Assembly (NCBI GenBank): GCA_029261275.1
Contig: JAJDBR010000208.1
Location: 1 to 36,870 of the forward strand
From: Nitrospirales bacterium
Lineage (GTDB): Bacteria; Nitrospirota; Nitrospiria; Nitrospirales; UBA8639
Length of the DNA: 36,870 nt
Direction: 5' to 3'
Shown: piece after piece, positions 29,060-36,870 of the stretch
How positions within the stretch are numbered: the first letter of the stretch is position 1
How the letters are laid out: every line of letters begins with the position of its first letter
Made by a program: the position numbers and the translations under genes
Notes under the pieces: generated by a model
The model's input: the letters and a program-made list of their open reading frames with translations, nothing else
Databases searched by the model: none
Told to the model about the DNA's origin: nothing

Positions 29060-30076
29060 TTAGCACCATTCGCCGGTTTTGCAGGCTTTGGGATCAGTTG
29101 GTAATGGTTCAAGTTTCGCTGTCGGTTGGGTTGGTCGAACGGATTGCGAATCATCACACCATGTTCCCATTGGACAAGCTGATAACGCAGGCGGTTTTTC
29201 CGTAAATGCAACAGTTTGAGCTTCTGGGGTTGGGGTAGTTGGCAGATGGCCAACGTTTGCGAAAAGAAGATTGCTTGGTGGTTGAGAGAGAGCAGGATCC
29301 GCAGGTGAGGCAATAACATGTTTTTCCAGTATTGGCGGATTCTCGGGAAGCGCAGCCAGCAGCGTAGGATATTCTTCTTGAATCAAGGCTAAAAGGCTTT
29401 GCGCTGAGGAATAATAAGGGCCGTCAGGATATTGTCTGATAAGCGCGACAAGCCAATCTTGAGTCCATTGCTCAATTCCCAACTTCTGGTAGGTTTTTGC
29501 GAGGTGAAACATGGCTTTACCAGTTGATTCTATTTCAGGGAAATCCATGATAATTTTTTCATAGCGATGGGCTGCGGCAAGGTAGGCTTCCCGCTTGTAG
29601 TAGAATTCCGCTACCATCAGATGGCGTTGTACCAGTTGTTCCTTACACGTCCGAACCGTTTTCTTGGCTTCTGCTTCATATCGGCTTGCGGGAAATTCTT
29701 TGAGTAATTTTTTAAATCCGGAAATAGATTTTTGGAGAGGTTCGGGATCTCGATCGACTGTTCGAAATTGTTTGAAATGGCTCACGCCGATTTTGTATTG
29801 GGCGTAGGGCGCTAAGATGTGATTCCGATGAAGGTCAAGAAAATGTTTATATTCGACGACAGCTTCTGCATAGGATTCTTTATCAAAAAATGATTCGGCT
29901 CGTTTCATAATCACATTGTGGTCGTAACTCATTTCGATGGAATCGCCAACAAAAATTTGTTCGTCGGCAGAGTAAATATTCTGGGTCGATGTTTCAGTCG
30001 GGTCTGGCGTCGATGAACAATTTGTCAATGTTAGTGTGATAAGCAGAAGGGGAACCCAGTTTAAGCGATTCATCAT
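29060..30076 (-). CDS. bamD: Outer-membrane assembly lipoprotein BamD, with extended Cys-rich tail
   Basis: A 338-residue lipoprotein (lipobox LTNC, Cys20) starting at ATG 30076 with AAGGAAA eleven bases upstream. Residues ~55-250 contain the five TPR-like units of BamD: ESFFDKESYAEAVVEYKHFL, APYAQYKIGVSHFKQF, then a long loop and FPASRYEAEAKK, AEFYYKREAYLAAAHRYEKII and later repeats. BamD works with BamA to insert outer-membrane proteins. Usual BamD is ~240-280 residues; here about 85 residues follow, Pro/Thr-rich and ending in two copies of a CxxGxWC motif (Cys301/307 and Cys332/338, the last residue). That tail is unusual. Confidence 0.84.
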   Translation of the reverse strand: MMNRLNWVPLLLITLTLTNCSSTPDPTETSTQNIYSADEQIFVGDSIEMSYDHNVIMKRAESFFDKESYAEAVVEYKHFLDLHRNHILAPYAQYKIGVSHFKQFRTVDRDPEPLQKSISGFKKLLKEFPASRYEAEAKKTVRTCKEQLVQRHLMVAEFYYKREAYLAAAHRYEKIIMDFPEIESTGKAMFHLAKTYQKLGIEQWTQDWLVALIRQYPDGPYYSSAQSLLALIQEEYPTLLAALPENPPILEKHVIASPADPALSQPPSNLLFANVGHLPTTPTPEAQTVAFTEKPPALSACPMGTWCDDSQSVRPTQPTAKLEPLPTDPKACKTGEWC

Positions 30077-30318
30077 GTTTATAGAGCTTTCCTTAGGGGG
30101 AATACTTCAGATGATTTGCATTTCAGCAGGTAGGCTATAGATATTATGATTACCAACTTTTTTTGGCATAATTTTGTAGGCTAACAAAGATCAGATGTGG
30201 AGTATACAGTTATACAAGATTTGCACCAAAAGTGGAAAGCGTTATTATTCAGGAATTTGCGTCAATCTGTCCGTGCAAGATAGTCTCATCTTTGCCACAC
30301 TTTTCATAATACCATATG

Positions 30319-30338
30319 GGACAATTGTTTAATTGTCC
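30319..30338. promoter_or_regulatory. Inverted repeat upstream of fabH
   Basis: GGACAATT and AATTGTCC flank a four-base GTTT centre, 28 bases before the fabH ATG. It lies in the bamD-fabH divergent gap, so an operator is more likely than a terminator, although T-rich sequence follows it. A second GGACAA half-site is at 30358. Confidence 0.45.
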
Positions 30339-30366
30339 AATTTTTTGAACTTGAGCCGGACAACAT

Positions 30367-31359
30367 ATGTCTCAGGTATTCACCAGAATTAGCGCTACGG
30401 GTTCAGCTCTTCCGGCTCGACGAGTTGAAAATTTAGAGGTGGCCCAAGCTTTAGGAAAAGATCCGTCTTATATTTTTCGAGTATCGGGCATTCGGGCTCG
30501 GCATTGGGTGGGATCTCACGAGGATTGTTCTTCGCTGGCTGAGCAGGCGTCTCGACAAGCATTGGCCCAAGCCGGCTTAATTCCGAACGAGCTTGACGCG
30601 ATTATTGTTTCCACCACCTCACCTGATATGCCGTTTCCTTCTACGGCTTGTTTGCTCCAAGCTCGGTTAGGGATTGAAGGGATCCCAGCATTTGATTGTT
30701 CGGCTTCATGTTCAGGATTTCTCTATGGGCTGTCGATGGCAGATTGTTTCCTTCGAGCAGGTCAGTTCCAGCGATGCTTGGTTGTGGCTTCCGAAGTGAA
30801 GTCACGCACCCTGGATCATGAGGATCTCAGCACCGCCATTTTATTTGGGGATGGGGCCGGTGCCGTAATTCTCGAACGATCATCCGATTCTGATAGGGGT
30901 ATCATGAGTATTCGACTCCATTCAGACGGTCAGTATCATGATTTGGTGAAAATTCCGGGAGGAGGCTCTCGTCAACCACTCTCCCAAGCAGTTCTTGATA
31001 ATCGGCTCCATACCCTACGCATCCAGGGCTCGAAGCTATTCCGGATTGCCATTCGGCAATTAGGCCAAGGTATTCTGGAGCATGTGGAAGAAGAAAAATG
31101 GGACCTACACGCACTGGATCAGGTAATTTTCCATCAAGCCAATGCCCGAATGATCTCACATTTGTGCCGAAATCTTGGGATTTCTTCTGAGCGATGTGTG
31201 GCCATCATGGAGGAGGTTGGGAATACTTCGTCAGCATCTTTGCCAATGGCCCTTGATTTTGCCAACCGGCATGATCGCTTACAGGATGGTAGTCGTATTC
31301 TTCTTGGAGCTTTTGGCGGGGGATTGACCTGGGGAACAGCCTTGGTTCGTTGGGGATAA
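30367..31359 (+). CDS. fabH: 3-oxoacyl-[acyl-carrier-protein] synthase III (FabH)
   Basis: A 330-residue thiolase-fold enzyme of the expected length. The catalytic triad is intact: Cys115 in DCSASCSGFLYGL, His256 in IFHQANARM and Asn286 in VGNTSSASLP. GDGAGAVIL and the C-terminal GAFGGGLTWGTALVRW are typical. It condenses acetyl-CoA (or another acyl-CoA) with malonyl-ACP to start fatty acid synthesis in the cytoplasm. The DCSASCSGF sequence, rather than DVAAACAGF, is common in less-studied phyla and may reflect other primers. No plsX, fabD or acpP is adjacent, so this is a stand-alone fabH, next to an inverted repeat. Confidence 0.92.
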   Translation: MSQVFTRISATGSALPARRVENLEVAQALGKDPSYIFRVSGIRARHWVGSHEDCSSLAEQASRQALAQAGLIPNELDAIIVSTTSPDMPFPSTACLLQARLGIEGIPAFDCSASCSGFLYGLSMADCFLRAGQFQRCLVVASEVKSRTLDHEDLSTAILFGDGAGAVILERSSDSDRGIMSIRLHSDGQYHDLVKIPGGGSRQPLSQAVLDNRLHTLRIQGSKLFRIAIRQLGQGILEHVEEEKWDLHALDQVIFHQANARMISHLCRNLGISSERCVAIMEEVGNTSSASLPMALDFANRHDRLQDGSRILLGAFGGGLTWGTALVRWG

Positions 31360-31433
31360 AGCCTTGTGGTCGATTTTCTTGCGAGGGAAGCGAGATTTTA
31401 CATTTGTACATGATGGATTGCCCTTTCATCTCA

Positions 31434-31442
31434 TGCTAAAAT
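31434..31442 (+). promoter_or_regulatory. Candidate extended -10 promoter of ispH
   Basis: TGCTAAAAT fits TGnTATAAT with one mismatch, about 40 bases before the ispH start. No convincing -35 is present. Confidence 0.3.
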
Positions 31443-31481
31443 ATTCTTTTTAATGGCAATAACCAGAGGAAGGAACGTGCT

Positions 31482-32420
31482 TTGAAAATATATTTAGCCA
31501 ATCCCAGAGGGTTTTGTGCGGGTGTGGATCGAGCCATAGAAATTGTCGATTTATCACTCAAAACCTATGGTGCTCCAATTTATGTCCGGCATGAAATTGT
31601 GCATAGCCGGCATGTTGTAGAATCTCTTCGAGGAAAAGGGGCGATTTTTGTGGAAGAACTAGACGAGGTGCCAGATGGTACTATTGTCATTTTCAGTGCT
31701 CATGGAGTAGCCAAAGCCGTTTGGGAAGAATCCAAGCGACGGAATCTCAAGGTCATTGATGCCACATGCCCTCTTGTGATTAAGGTTCATAATGAAGTCA
31801 ATCGGGATTATACTAATACTTATGAGCTGATCCTCATTGGTCATGCAGGACACCCAGAAGTTGTAGGGACGCTTGGACAGGTGCCGGATAAATTTCATTT
31901 GGTGTCTTCAGTGGAAGATGTTGAAACATTAGAAGTAGAGAATCCTCAGCATTTATCCTATGTGACTCAAACGACGTTGAGTGTAGATGAATGCCGAGAT
32001 ATTGTGGCCGCTCTTCATCAGCGATTCCCAGGCATTAAAGGTCCCCATCAAGAAGATATTTGTTATGCCACGCAAAACCGCCAAAATGCCGTCAAAGAAC
32101 TGGCTCGCTTTGTTGATGTCATTTTCGTGATTGGTTCTCCGAATAGTTCTAATTCCAATCGATTGCGGGAATTGGGAGAGCGGTGTGGAATTACTTCCTA
32201 TTTGATCGATTCGTATCAAGACATTCAGCTGCCTTGGCTTGAAGGGGTCAATGCTATAGGCATTGCAGCCGGGGCTTCTGCTCCGGAAGTACTTGTTTCG
32301 CAAGTTATTAAATTCTTGAAAGAACAGGGTGCCGAAGGTGTCGAGGAGTTGACCGTTGTTGAAGAAGATGTCGAATTTCTTCTTCCGAAGGAATTGTTAA
32401 TGGCCAATAAATCAAAGTAG
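31482..32420 (+). CDS. ispH: 4-hydroxy-3-methylbut-2-enyl diphosphate reductase (IspH)
   Basis: TTG 31482 is the start, with AGAGGAAGGAA upstream; it gives [20 protein letters not shown], the exact family N-terminus. The three iron-sulfur cysteines are present: Cys12, Cys96 (DATCPLVIK) and Cys193 ([10 protein letters not shown]). Active-site His41, His74 and the HAGHPE motif are intact, as is [10 protein letters not shown]. At 312 residues it has normal length. The enzyme is the last step of the MEP isoprenoid pathway, releasing IPP and DMAPP with a [4Fe-4S] cluster. It may draw electrons from a ferredoxin such as the one at the right edge. Confidence 0.96.
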   Translation: MKIYLANPRGFCAGVDRAIEIVDLSLKTYGAPIYVRHEIVHSRHVVESLRGKGAIFVEELDEVPDGTIVIFSAHGVAKAVWEESKRRNLKVIDATCPLVIKVHNEVNRDYTNTYELILIGHAGHPEVVGTLGQVPDKFHLVSSVEDVETLEVENPQHLSYVTQTTLSVDECRDIVAALHQRFPGIKGPHQEDICYATQNRQNAVKELARFVDVIFVIGSPNSSNSNRLRELGERCGITSYLIDSYQDIQLPWLEGVNAIGIAAGASAPEVLVSQVIKFLKEQGAEGVEELTVVEEDVEFLLPKELLMANKSK

Positions 32421-32700
32421 TCTTTTCTCCTGGTGTTTTTTCTGTACAGAGGAATTGGCTCTACCTTCTGAGTTTTTCCTTCCTTGAATTTTAAAAAATC
32501 TACTTGACCGAACCGTTGGTTGCCCTTGAGATGGATGGCTTGAGATTTCGTTGCTTTTTCAAGATATGGGATGTTTAGTGTATTCAATCCCCTATATTTT
32601 GTGGGAATTTTTGATTTTTCCCTGTTCTTATGGTAAGAATTTAGAGTTTGTCTTTGTCAGAATTTGAGAGCCCCACGTTTACGCACCTCCAGGAGGGAAT

Positions 32701-35700
32701 ATGAATCTACGTACCCTAGTGGTAAATGGGTTTAAGTCCTTTGCGGAAACCAAGATCGACTTTCCTGATGGCATTACTGCGGTGGTCGGGCCCAATGGCA
32801 CCGGCAAGAGTAATATTGTAGATGCCATTTTATGGGCCATGGGTGAGCAAAGTGTAAAAAGTTTGCGAAGTGAGCGCATGGAAGATGTCATTTTTAATGG
32901 CACAGAACAGCGTAAGCCGATGGGTATGGTTGAGGCCTCCCTTGTTTTTTCGGATGTTTCACCTCAGGAGCTAGAGCCGGTATCGGCATTGGTTGAGGGG
33001 TTGGAGCAGACGACGGATGTCATGATCACTCGTCGTCTCTACCGTGAGGGGGACAGCGAATATTATTTTAATAAAATCTCCTGTCGTCTCAAAGATATTC
33101 GTGGATTTCTGTGGAATGCCCGTGCGGGTACGCGAGGGCAGTCCGTAATTGAACAGGGTAATATTGAGCAATTATTGAGTGCTTCACCGCAAGAACGCCG
33201 GGAGTTTATCGAAGGCACCGCGGGCATCATCCGCTATAAAAAGCAAAAAGCTGAAGCCTTACGAAAATTACAGAGTACGGAAAATAATTTGTTGCGGGTT
33301 CGAGATATTTTAGGAGAAGTGCGTCAACAACTTCGTGTCCTCACGCGACAGGCTAAACAAGCCGAGGAATATCAAACCCTCCTGCATGAAGCCCGAGACC
33401 TTGAAGTGCAGTTGTTGACCGAAGATTTTCGACGATTGTATGGAGAGCATTGTACGGTTGAGAAAGAGCTGCAGGATTCTGAAATCCAGGAGACGGCTTG
33501 TGTGGCCGAAGAAGTGCGCTTTGCTGCTGATCAGCAACAGGTTCAGCTTGATTTGGCGACGATGACCGAAACCCTTCAGCAGGCCCAAGATGAATTTCGA
33601 GAGATTGAACAACGGATGGCGCAAGCCTTGACCGAAATTCAAATCGAACGCAATCGTTTAGAACAATATGAACAGCAGCATGATCAGATTATGGAAGAAC
33701 GAATGCGGCTTCATGAAAACGGCCAAGAGGTCGTACAAATGCTTGAAGCCCTTCAAGAACGAATGGCGCACACGCGCAGTGAGATCGAAGCGCTTTCAGC
33801 GTCCATGGCTGAAGGCGAAGAAAACATGGCCGTGGTGACTGCACGCCGTCGAGAAATACAGCAGAAAGTTGATCAAGGACGGGAAGCGATACTAGCGGTA
33901 GCCGTAGAAAAAACGAATGTGGAGAATCGTCTTCAAAGTCTGGGAGAAGGGCAAGGGGCAACAAGCCGACGAGTCGAGCGCTTGGTCGCCGAATTTACGC
34001 AATCCCAGGTTGAGCAAACGAGATTGCAAAGTGAACAAGAAACGCTGTCCGCTCAACGATTAACCCTGGAAGGCCAACTAGGGGAATTACGATCGCATCA
34101 AGAGCAATTAGAGGTGAACTTGCAAAGCCATCGTGAAACCCGCGAAGAACTTGATGGAAAAATCCTGGAACTACAAACACAGACCGCTGGGACCGAGTCC
34201 GAGCTCAGAGCTCTTCAAGGTATTTTTCGTGAAGAATTGGGATATGGCCAAAAGGGCGACGGAGCAGAAGCCTCGATACGTGAACAATGTTCCTTGATCC
34301 AGGCTGCATTAGCCGAACGTATGGAGGTGGATGAAGATGTCGAACAAGCTATTGAGGGGGCGATTGGAGAACATTTACAAGCCTGGATTGTCCATTCTCC
34401 TCAAGAAGCAAAAGAAACGATTGAGCAATTTCAACACCATCAATTTGGAAAAGGTCGGTTTCTGCCTCTTCAGGTCCCTCGTCCCAGTGGTGATGCCTTA
34501 CCACACTGGTGGGCTGCATTAGAACACGAACCTTCTGTGAAAGGATTGGCGAAAACCTTTGTTCAAACGCCAGATGATTTTCGACCGGTGGTTGAGGGAT
34601 TGTTGCGCGATACGGTTATTGTTGGGTCCTTGGCTGACGCCTTGGGCTTAATGGAACAACATCAGTGGTTTCAGGGAAATGGCCCATCTTTGGTAGCTTT
34701 GGGGGGCGAGGTGGTGTCTTCACTTGGGGTGTTAAGCGGTGGGTCAAACAGGGGAGCAGGGGGGTTATTACGCCGCCGTCGAGAAATTTTGACATTAGAG
34801 GGAAATCTCCAAGCGTTGCAGGCGGAATTGACCACCGTACAAGAGACACGAAAAGTCTTGTGTCAGGATATTGAAACAGTAGCAGTACTATTTGAAGAAG
34901 CCATTTCAGGCATTCGTGAAAAAGAGCTGCACGTGTTTTCTGTTCAAAAGGAAGAGATGTCGAAAGGTGAGGTGCTACCTGATTTGCTCCGCCGGTTGGA
35001 CATTCTTCAGCATGACCGTGAAATGGAAGAGGCTGAATTAGCGAAGATGCATGCAGATGAAGCCGATGCCAGAAAGCAACTGGAAAATCTTGAGCAGCAA
35101 CGTACTGAAGAAGATGAGAGCCTTGCCCAGTCTCAGGAATCGCTCCGTACCCTCGACCAAGAGCAGGAAGACTTAACCACACGACTTAATGAAATTCGCA
35201 TGAATTATCACACGTTGAATGCACAAAGGGGCCATGAACAGAGTAATCAAGAGAGACTTGAACGAGAAGAAGAAAGTAGGAAAATTCGTGTTCAGGAAAT
35301 TGATCAACAATTGGAACAGATTTTTTTGCAAAGTCGATCGAGTCAAGAGACGCGTCTCAAAAATGAAAAGTTAGTGGAAGGATTAGGTGGTCAAAAAGAA
35401 TCGAAAGGTGAACAATTACGCGATCTCCAAAATCAGCATGAAGGAATTCTGGAAGAAGTCAAACGGTTGGATTCCTTGATTGCCAGGGCTCGAGAATCCC
35501 TTGCTCAAATTTTCAAATCACGTGTGCCCATTGAGGGACATTTGGCTGAAGTGCGAACCAAACTTCAGGCTGTAGAAGAAACCTTAACCCAGACGTATGA
35601 AATTTCTACTGATGACTTGAAGATTTCCCAGGACGTAAACGTCGACAGTCATCATGACCATGAAACAGGTATCAACGAAGCGGTCGATGCCCAGGGTCAG

Positions 35701-36423
35701 GAGCAATGGCGAGAGGAATTGCAACGTATTCGGAAAAAGCTTGAGCGAATTGGTCCAATTAATTTGGCTGCCATTGATGAGCATGTACAGCTAGAGGAAC
35801 GGTATCAATTTTTAATGGCACAGGAAGAAGATTTAGCTGGGTCGATTCAGTCTCTTCAAGAAATTATTCAACGGCTTAATCAAACCACCAATAAATTATT
35901 TGCGGAAACCTTTAAAGAATTACAAGTGAAGTTCAATGAAGTGTTCTCGGCGCTATTTGCAGGAGGACGTGCAGAGTTAGTGCTGGTTGAAGAGCCCTCA
36001 CAGGAATCCGAGTCTGCGGATTCCTCGCAGGAATCTCCTGAGAGGAAGGAATCTCAAAAACTCAAGCAAGAACCAGGGGTTGAAATAGTGGCTCAACCCC
36101 CTGGCAAACGCCTGAAAAACCTTAGTATGCTTTCTGGCGGAGAAAAAACCATGACGGTTATGGCGCTCTTATTTGCTAGTTTTTTAATACGGCCATCTCC
36201 ATTTTGTGTGTTGGATGAGGTTGACGCTCCGTTAGATGAAACCAATGTAGTCCGGTTTGGACAATTTTTGAAACAAATGGCTGATCGTTCGCAATTTATT
36301 GTGATTACTCACAATAAGCGAACCATGGAGGTGGCCAGTTCTTTATTTGGGGTGACGATGGAGGAGCCGGGAGTTTCTAAGTTAATCTCGGTTCGTTTGC
36401 ATGATCTTCAAGAGGTAGGATGA
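32701..36423 (+). CDS. smc: Chromosome segregation protein SMC
   Basis: ATG 32701 follows CCAGGAGGG, a strong ribosome binding site. The 1240-residue protein has the whole SMC plan: Walker A GPNGTGKSN (30-38) in the N-terminal head, a long coiled coil (about 165-500), a hinge domain (about 510-690; EASIREQCSLIQAALAER, VGSLADALGLM, LSGGSNRGAGGL), the return coiled coil (about 705-1040) and the C-terminal head. That head has signature LSGGEKTMT (from Leu1144) and Walker B FCVLDEVDAPLDE. An acidic/Ser-rich insert of about 25 residues (1099-1128) precedes the EIVAQPPGKRL strand. It organises and segregates the chromosome with ScpAB, not in this window. Confidence 0.95.
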   Translation: MNLRTLVVNGFKSFAETKIDFPDGITAVVGPNGTGKSNIVDAILWAMGEQSVKSLRSERMEDVIFNGTEQRKPMGMVEASLVFSDVSPQELEPVSALVEGLEQTTDVMITRRLYREGDSEYYFNKISCRLKDIRGFLWNARAGTRGQSVIEQGNIEQLLSASPQERREFIEGTAGIIRYKKQKAEALRKLQSTENNLLRVRDILGEVRQQLRVLTRQAKQAEEYQTLLHEARDLEVQLLTEDFRRLYGEHCTVEKELQDSEIQETACVAEEVRFAADQQQVQLDLATMTETLQQAQDEFREIEQRMAQALTEIQIERNRLEQYEQQHDQIMEERMRLHENGQEVVQMLEALQERMAHTRSEIEALSASMAEGEENMAVVTARRREIQQKVDQGREAILAVAVEKTNVENRLQSLGEGQGATSRRVERLVAEFTQSQVEQTRLQSEQETLSAQRLTLEGQLGELRSHQEQLEVNLQSHRETREELDGKILELQTQTAGTESELRALQGIFREELGYGQKGDGAEASIREQCSLIQAALAERMEVDEDVEQAIEGAIGEHLQAWIVHSPQEAKETIEQFQHHQFGKGRFLPLQVPRPSGDALPHWWAALEHEPSVKGLAKTFVQTPDDFRPVVEGLLRDTVIVGSLADALGLMEQHQWFQGNGPSLVALGGEVVSSLGVLSGGSNRGAGGLLRRRREILTLEGNLQALQAELTTVQETRKVLCQDIETVAVLFEEAISGIREKELHVFSVQKEEMSKGEVLPDLLRRLDILQHDREMEEAELAKMHADEADARKQLENLEQQRTEEDESLAQSQESLRTLDQEQEDLTTRLNEIRMNYHTLNAQRGHEQSNQERLEREEESRKIRVQEIDQQLEQIFLQSRSSQETRLKNEKLVEGLGGQKESKGEQLRDLQNQHEGILEEVKRLDSLIARARESLAQIFKSRVPIEGHLAEVRTKLQAVEETLTQTYEISTDDLKISQDVNVDSHHDHETGINEAVDAQGQEQWREELQRIRKKLERIGPINLAAIDEHVQLEERYQFLMAQEEDLAGSIQSLQEIIQRLNQTTNKLFAETFKELQVKFNEVFSALFAGGRAELVLVEEPSQESESADSSQESPERKESQKLKQEPGVEIVAQPPGKRLKNLSMLSGGEKTMTVMALLFASFLIRPSPFCVLDEVDAPLDETNVVRFGQFLKQMADRSQFIVITHNKRTMEVASSLFGVTMEEPGVSKLISVRLHDLQEVG
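36002..36025 (+). repeat. Perfect inverted repeat inside the smc coding region
   Basis: AGGAATCCG and CGGATTCCT (nine bases each) flank AGTCTG. The repeat lies in the part encoding the Ser/Glu-rich insert of SMC; two more imperfect AGGAATC copies follow (36029 and 36047). Confidence 0.6.
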
Positions 36424-36471
36424 ATTTGGTTTGAAGGTGCAAGATTCTTTCGCGCTGAGACAGAAATAAAA

Positions 36472-36508
36472 AAGCCCCTTCCTATAAAAAAGGAAGGGGC
36501 TTTTTTTA
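36472..36508. terminator. Bidirectional rho-independent terminator between smc and ferredoxin gene
   Basis: AAGCCCCTTCCT at 36472-36483 pairs with AGGAAGGGGCTT at 36491-36502 (12 pairs, 7-base loop). T-runs follow on the plus strand, and the A-rich left side gives a T-run on the minus strand, so it can serve both convergent genes. Confidence 0.92.
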
Positions 36509-36536
36509 TGTGATTAATTTAGATGCGAAGTATTGG

Positions 36537-36870
36537 TTAATTCCTCACGCCGCTCCAAACTTTTTCTGGGTCAATTTCTTTATCAGGATTAAGTTCGTTG
36601 GCTTTAGCCAAAAGGACCTCGGTTGTCTCAGGGATTTCTGGATCAGGAATACAGCAGTCATCGACGGGGCAAACGGCAGCACATTGCGGTTCATCAAAAT
36701 GGCCGACGCATTCGGTGCATCGTTCGTAGGTAATGACGTAGACCGTATCACCATCTCCCTGCCCTTCCCCAACCTTATGGTTGAGTTCTTCAGCAGCACT
36801 CCGTGTTTCAAATATGGCTTCATTGGGGCATTCTGGGAGGCATGCACCACAATTAATGCATTCTTCGGTG
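36537..36870 (-). CDS. 2[4Fe-4S] ferredoxin, YfhL-like (5' end outside window)
   Basis: The minus strand is open from the right edge to TAA at 36537-36539, about 110 codons. It begins in the middle of a first cluster motif (TEECINCGACLPECPNEAIF) and has a second (YERCTECVGHFDEPQCAAVCP, where the extended CxxCxxxxxxxxC spacing of YfhL-type ferredoxins is seen), then VDDCCIPDPE and a C-terminal helix. All cysteines for two [4Fe-4S] clusters are present. This is a small cytoplasmic electron carrier of the Alvin (Allochromatium)-type group. Only the N-terminal few residues should be missing. Confidence 0.9.
   Translation of the reverse strand, partial: TEECINCGACLPECPNEAIFETRSAAEELNHKVGEGQGDGDTVYVITYERCTECVGHFDEPQCAAVCPVDDCCIPDPEIPETTEVLLAKANELNPDKEIDPEKVWSGVRN

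Noticed and set aside
28897-29319. 140-codon minus-strand frame overlapping the end of bamD
   Set aside because: It overlaps bamD in another frame, and its composition is that of an out-of-frame translation.
31370-31400. Weak hairpin after fabH as a terminator
   Set aside because: Only six pairs with a G-U and a poor T-run; not convincing.
36545-36850. 101-codon minus-strand frame at the right edge
   Set aside because: The ferredoxin frame on the same strand has all cluster cysteines and explains the region; the other frame has no motif.

Overview
This window reads as chromosomal DNA from a Gram-negative, respiring bacterium. It has a BamD-type outer-membrane lipoprotein, several lipobox proteins, a polysaccharide export lipoprotein, an RND/MMPL exporter and an almost complete System I cytochrome c maturation set. 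GC looks moderate and genes are densely packed on both strands. The gene set would fit a Nitrospirota (Nitrospira-like) genome, but that is an impression from gene style, not a marker-based assignment. I see no rRNA, tRNA, CRISPR array, intact insertion sequence or phage gene.

Layout. 1-1.6 kb: end of a GDP-mannose 3,5-epimerase, then a polysaccharide export lipoprotein on the other strand. 1.6-9 kb: a CopD-like membrane protein, two hypothetical lipoproteins, an ECF sigma factor overlapping its membrane anti-sigma partner, and a large VIT/VWA protein closed by a strong terminator. 9.3-14.9 kb (minus): ccmC - CcmE-like/CcmD-like hybrid - ccmE - ccmF - ccmG - ccmH - ccmI, with overlapping or nearly touching genes. 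15.3-17.1 kb: an ABC exporter. 17.5-17.9 kb: a small hypothetical gene. 18-21.7 kb (minus): DUF169 protein, B12-binding radical SAM protein with a CCAEP tail, ATP-grasp ligase. 22-24.5 kb: RND/MMPL exporter. 24.5-25.9 kb: decayed DNA with a duplicated ccmB tail and an amber-interrupted lipoprotein gene. 25.9-28.8 kb: ccmAB (minus) and, divergently, a TlpA/ResA-like lipoprotein plus ccdA. 29-30 kb: bamD. 30.4-36.4 kb: fabH, ispH, smc, a bidirectional terminator, and the end of a 2[4Fe-4S] ferredoxin gene.

How it fits together. The main theme is cytochrome c maturation: CcmAB and CcmC with CcmE handle heme, CcmF/CcmH/CcmI carry out ligation, and CcmG, the TlpA/ResA protein and CcdA supply thiol reduction. 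These genes are split into two loci about 11 kb apart.

Most interesting points: the DUF169/radical SAM(CCAEP)/ATP-grasp trio, which looks like a small biosynthetic or modification system of unknown product; a 42-bp block shared by the starts of that cluster and of the ccm operon; the heme-histidine-less CcmE paralog with a CcmD-like tail; a 19-residue four-cysteine leader ORF ahead of tlpA-ccdA; a perfect 15-bp palindrome over the ccmA promoter; and a BamD with paired CxxGxWC motifs at its C-terminus.
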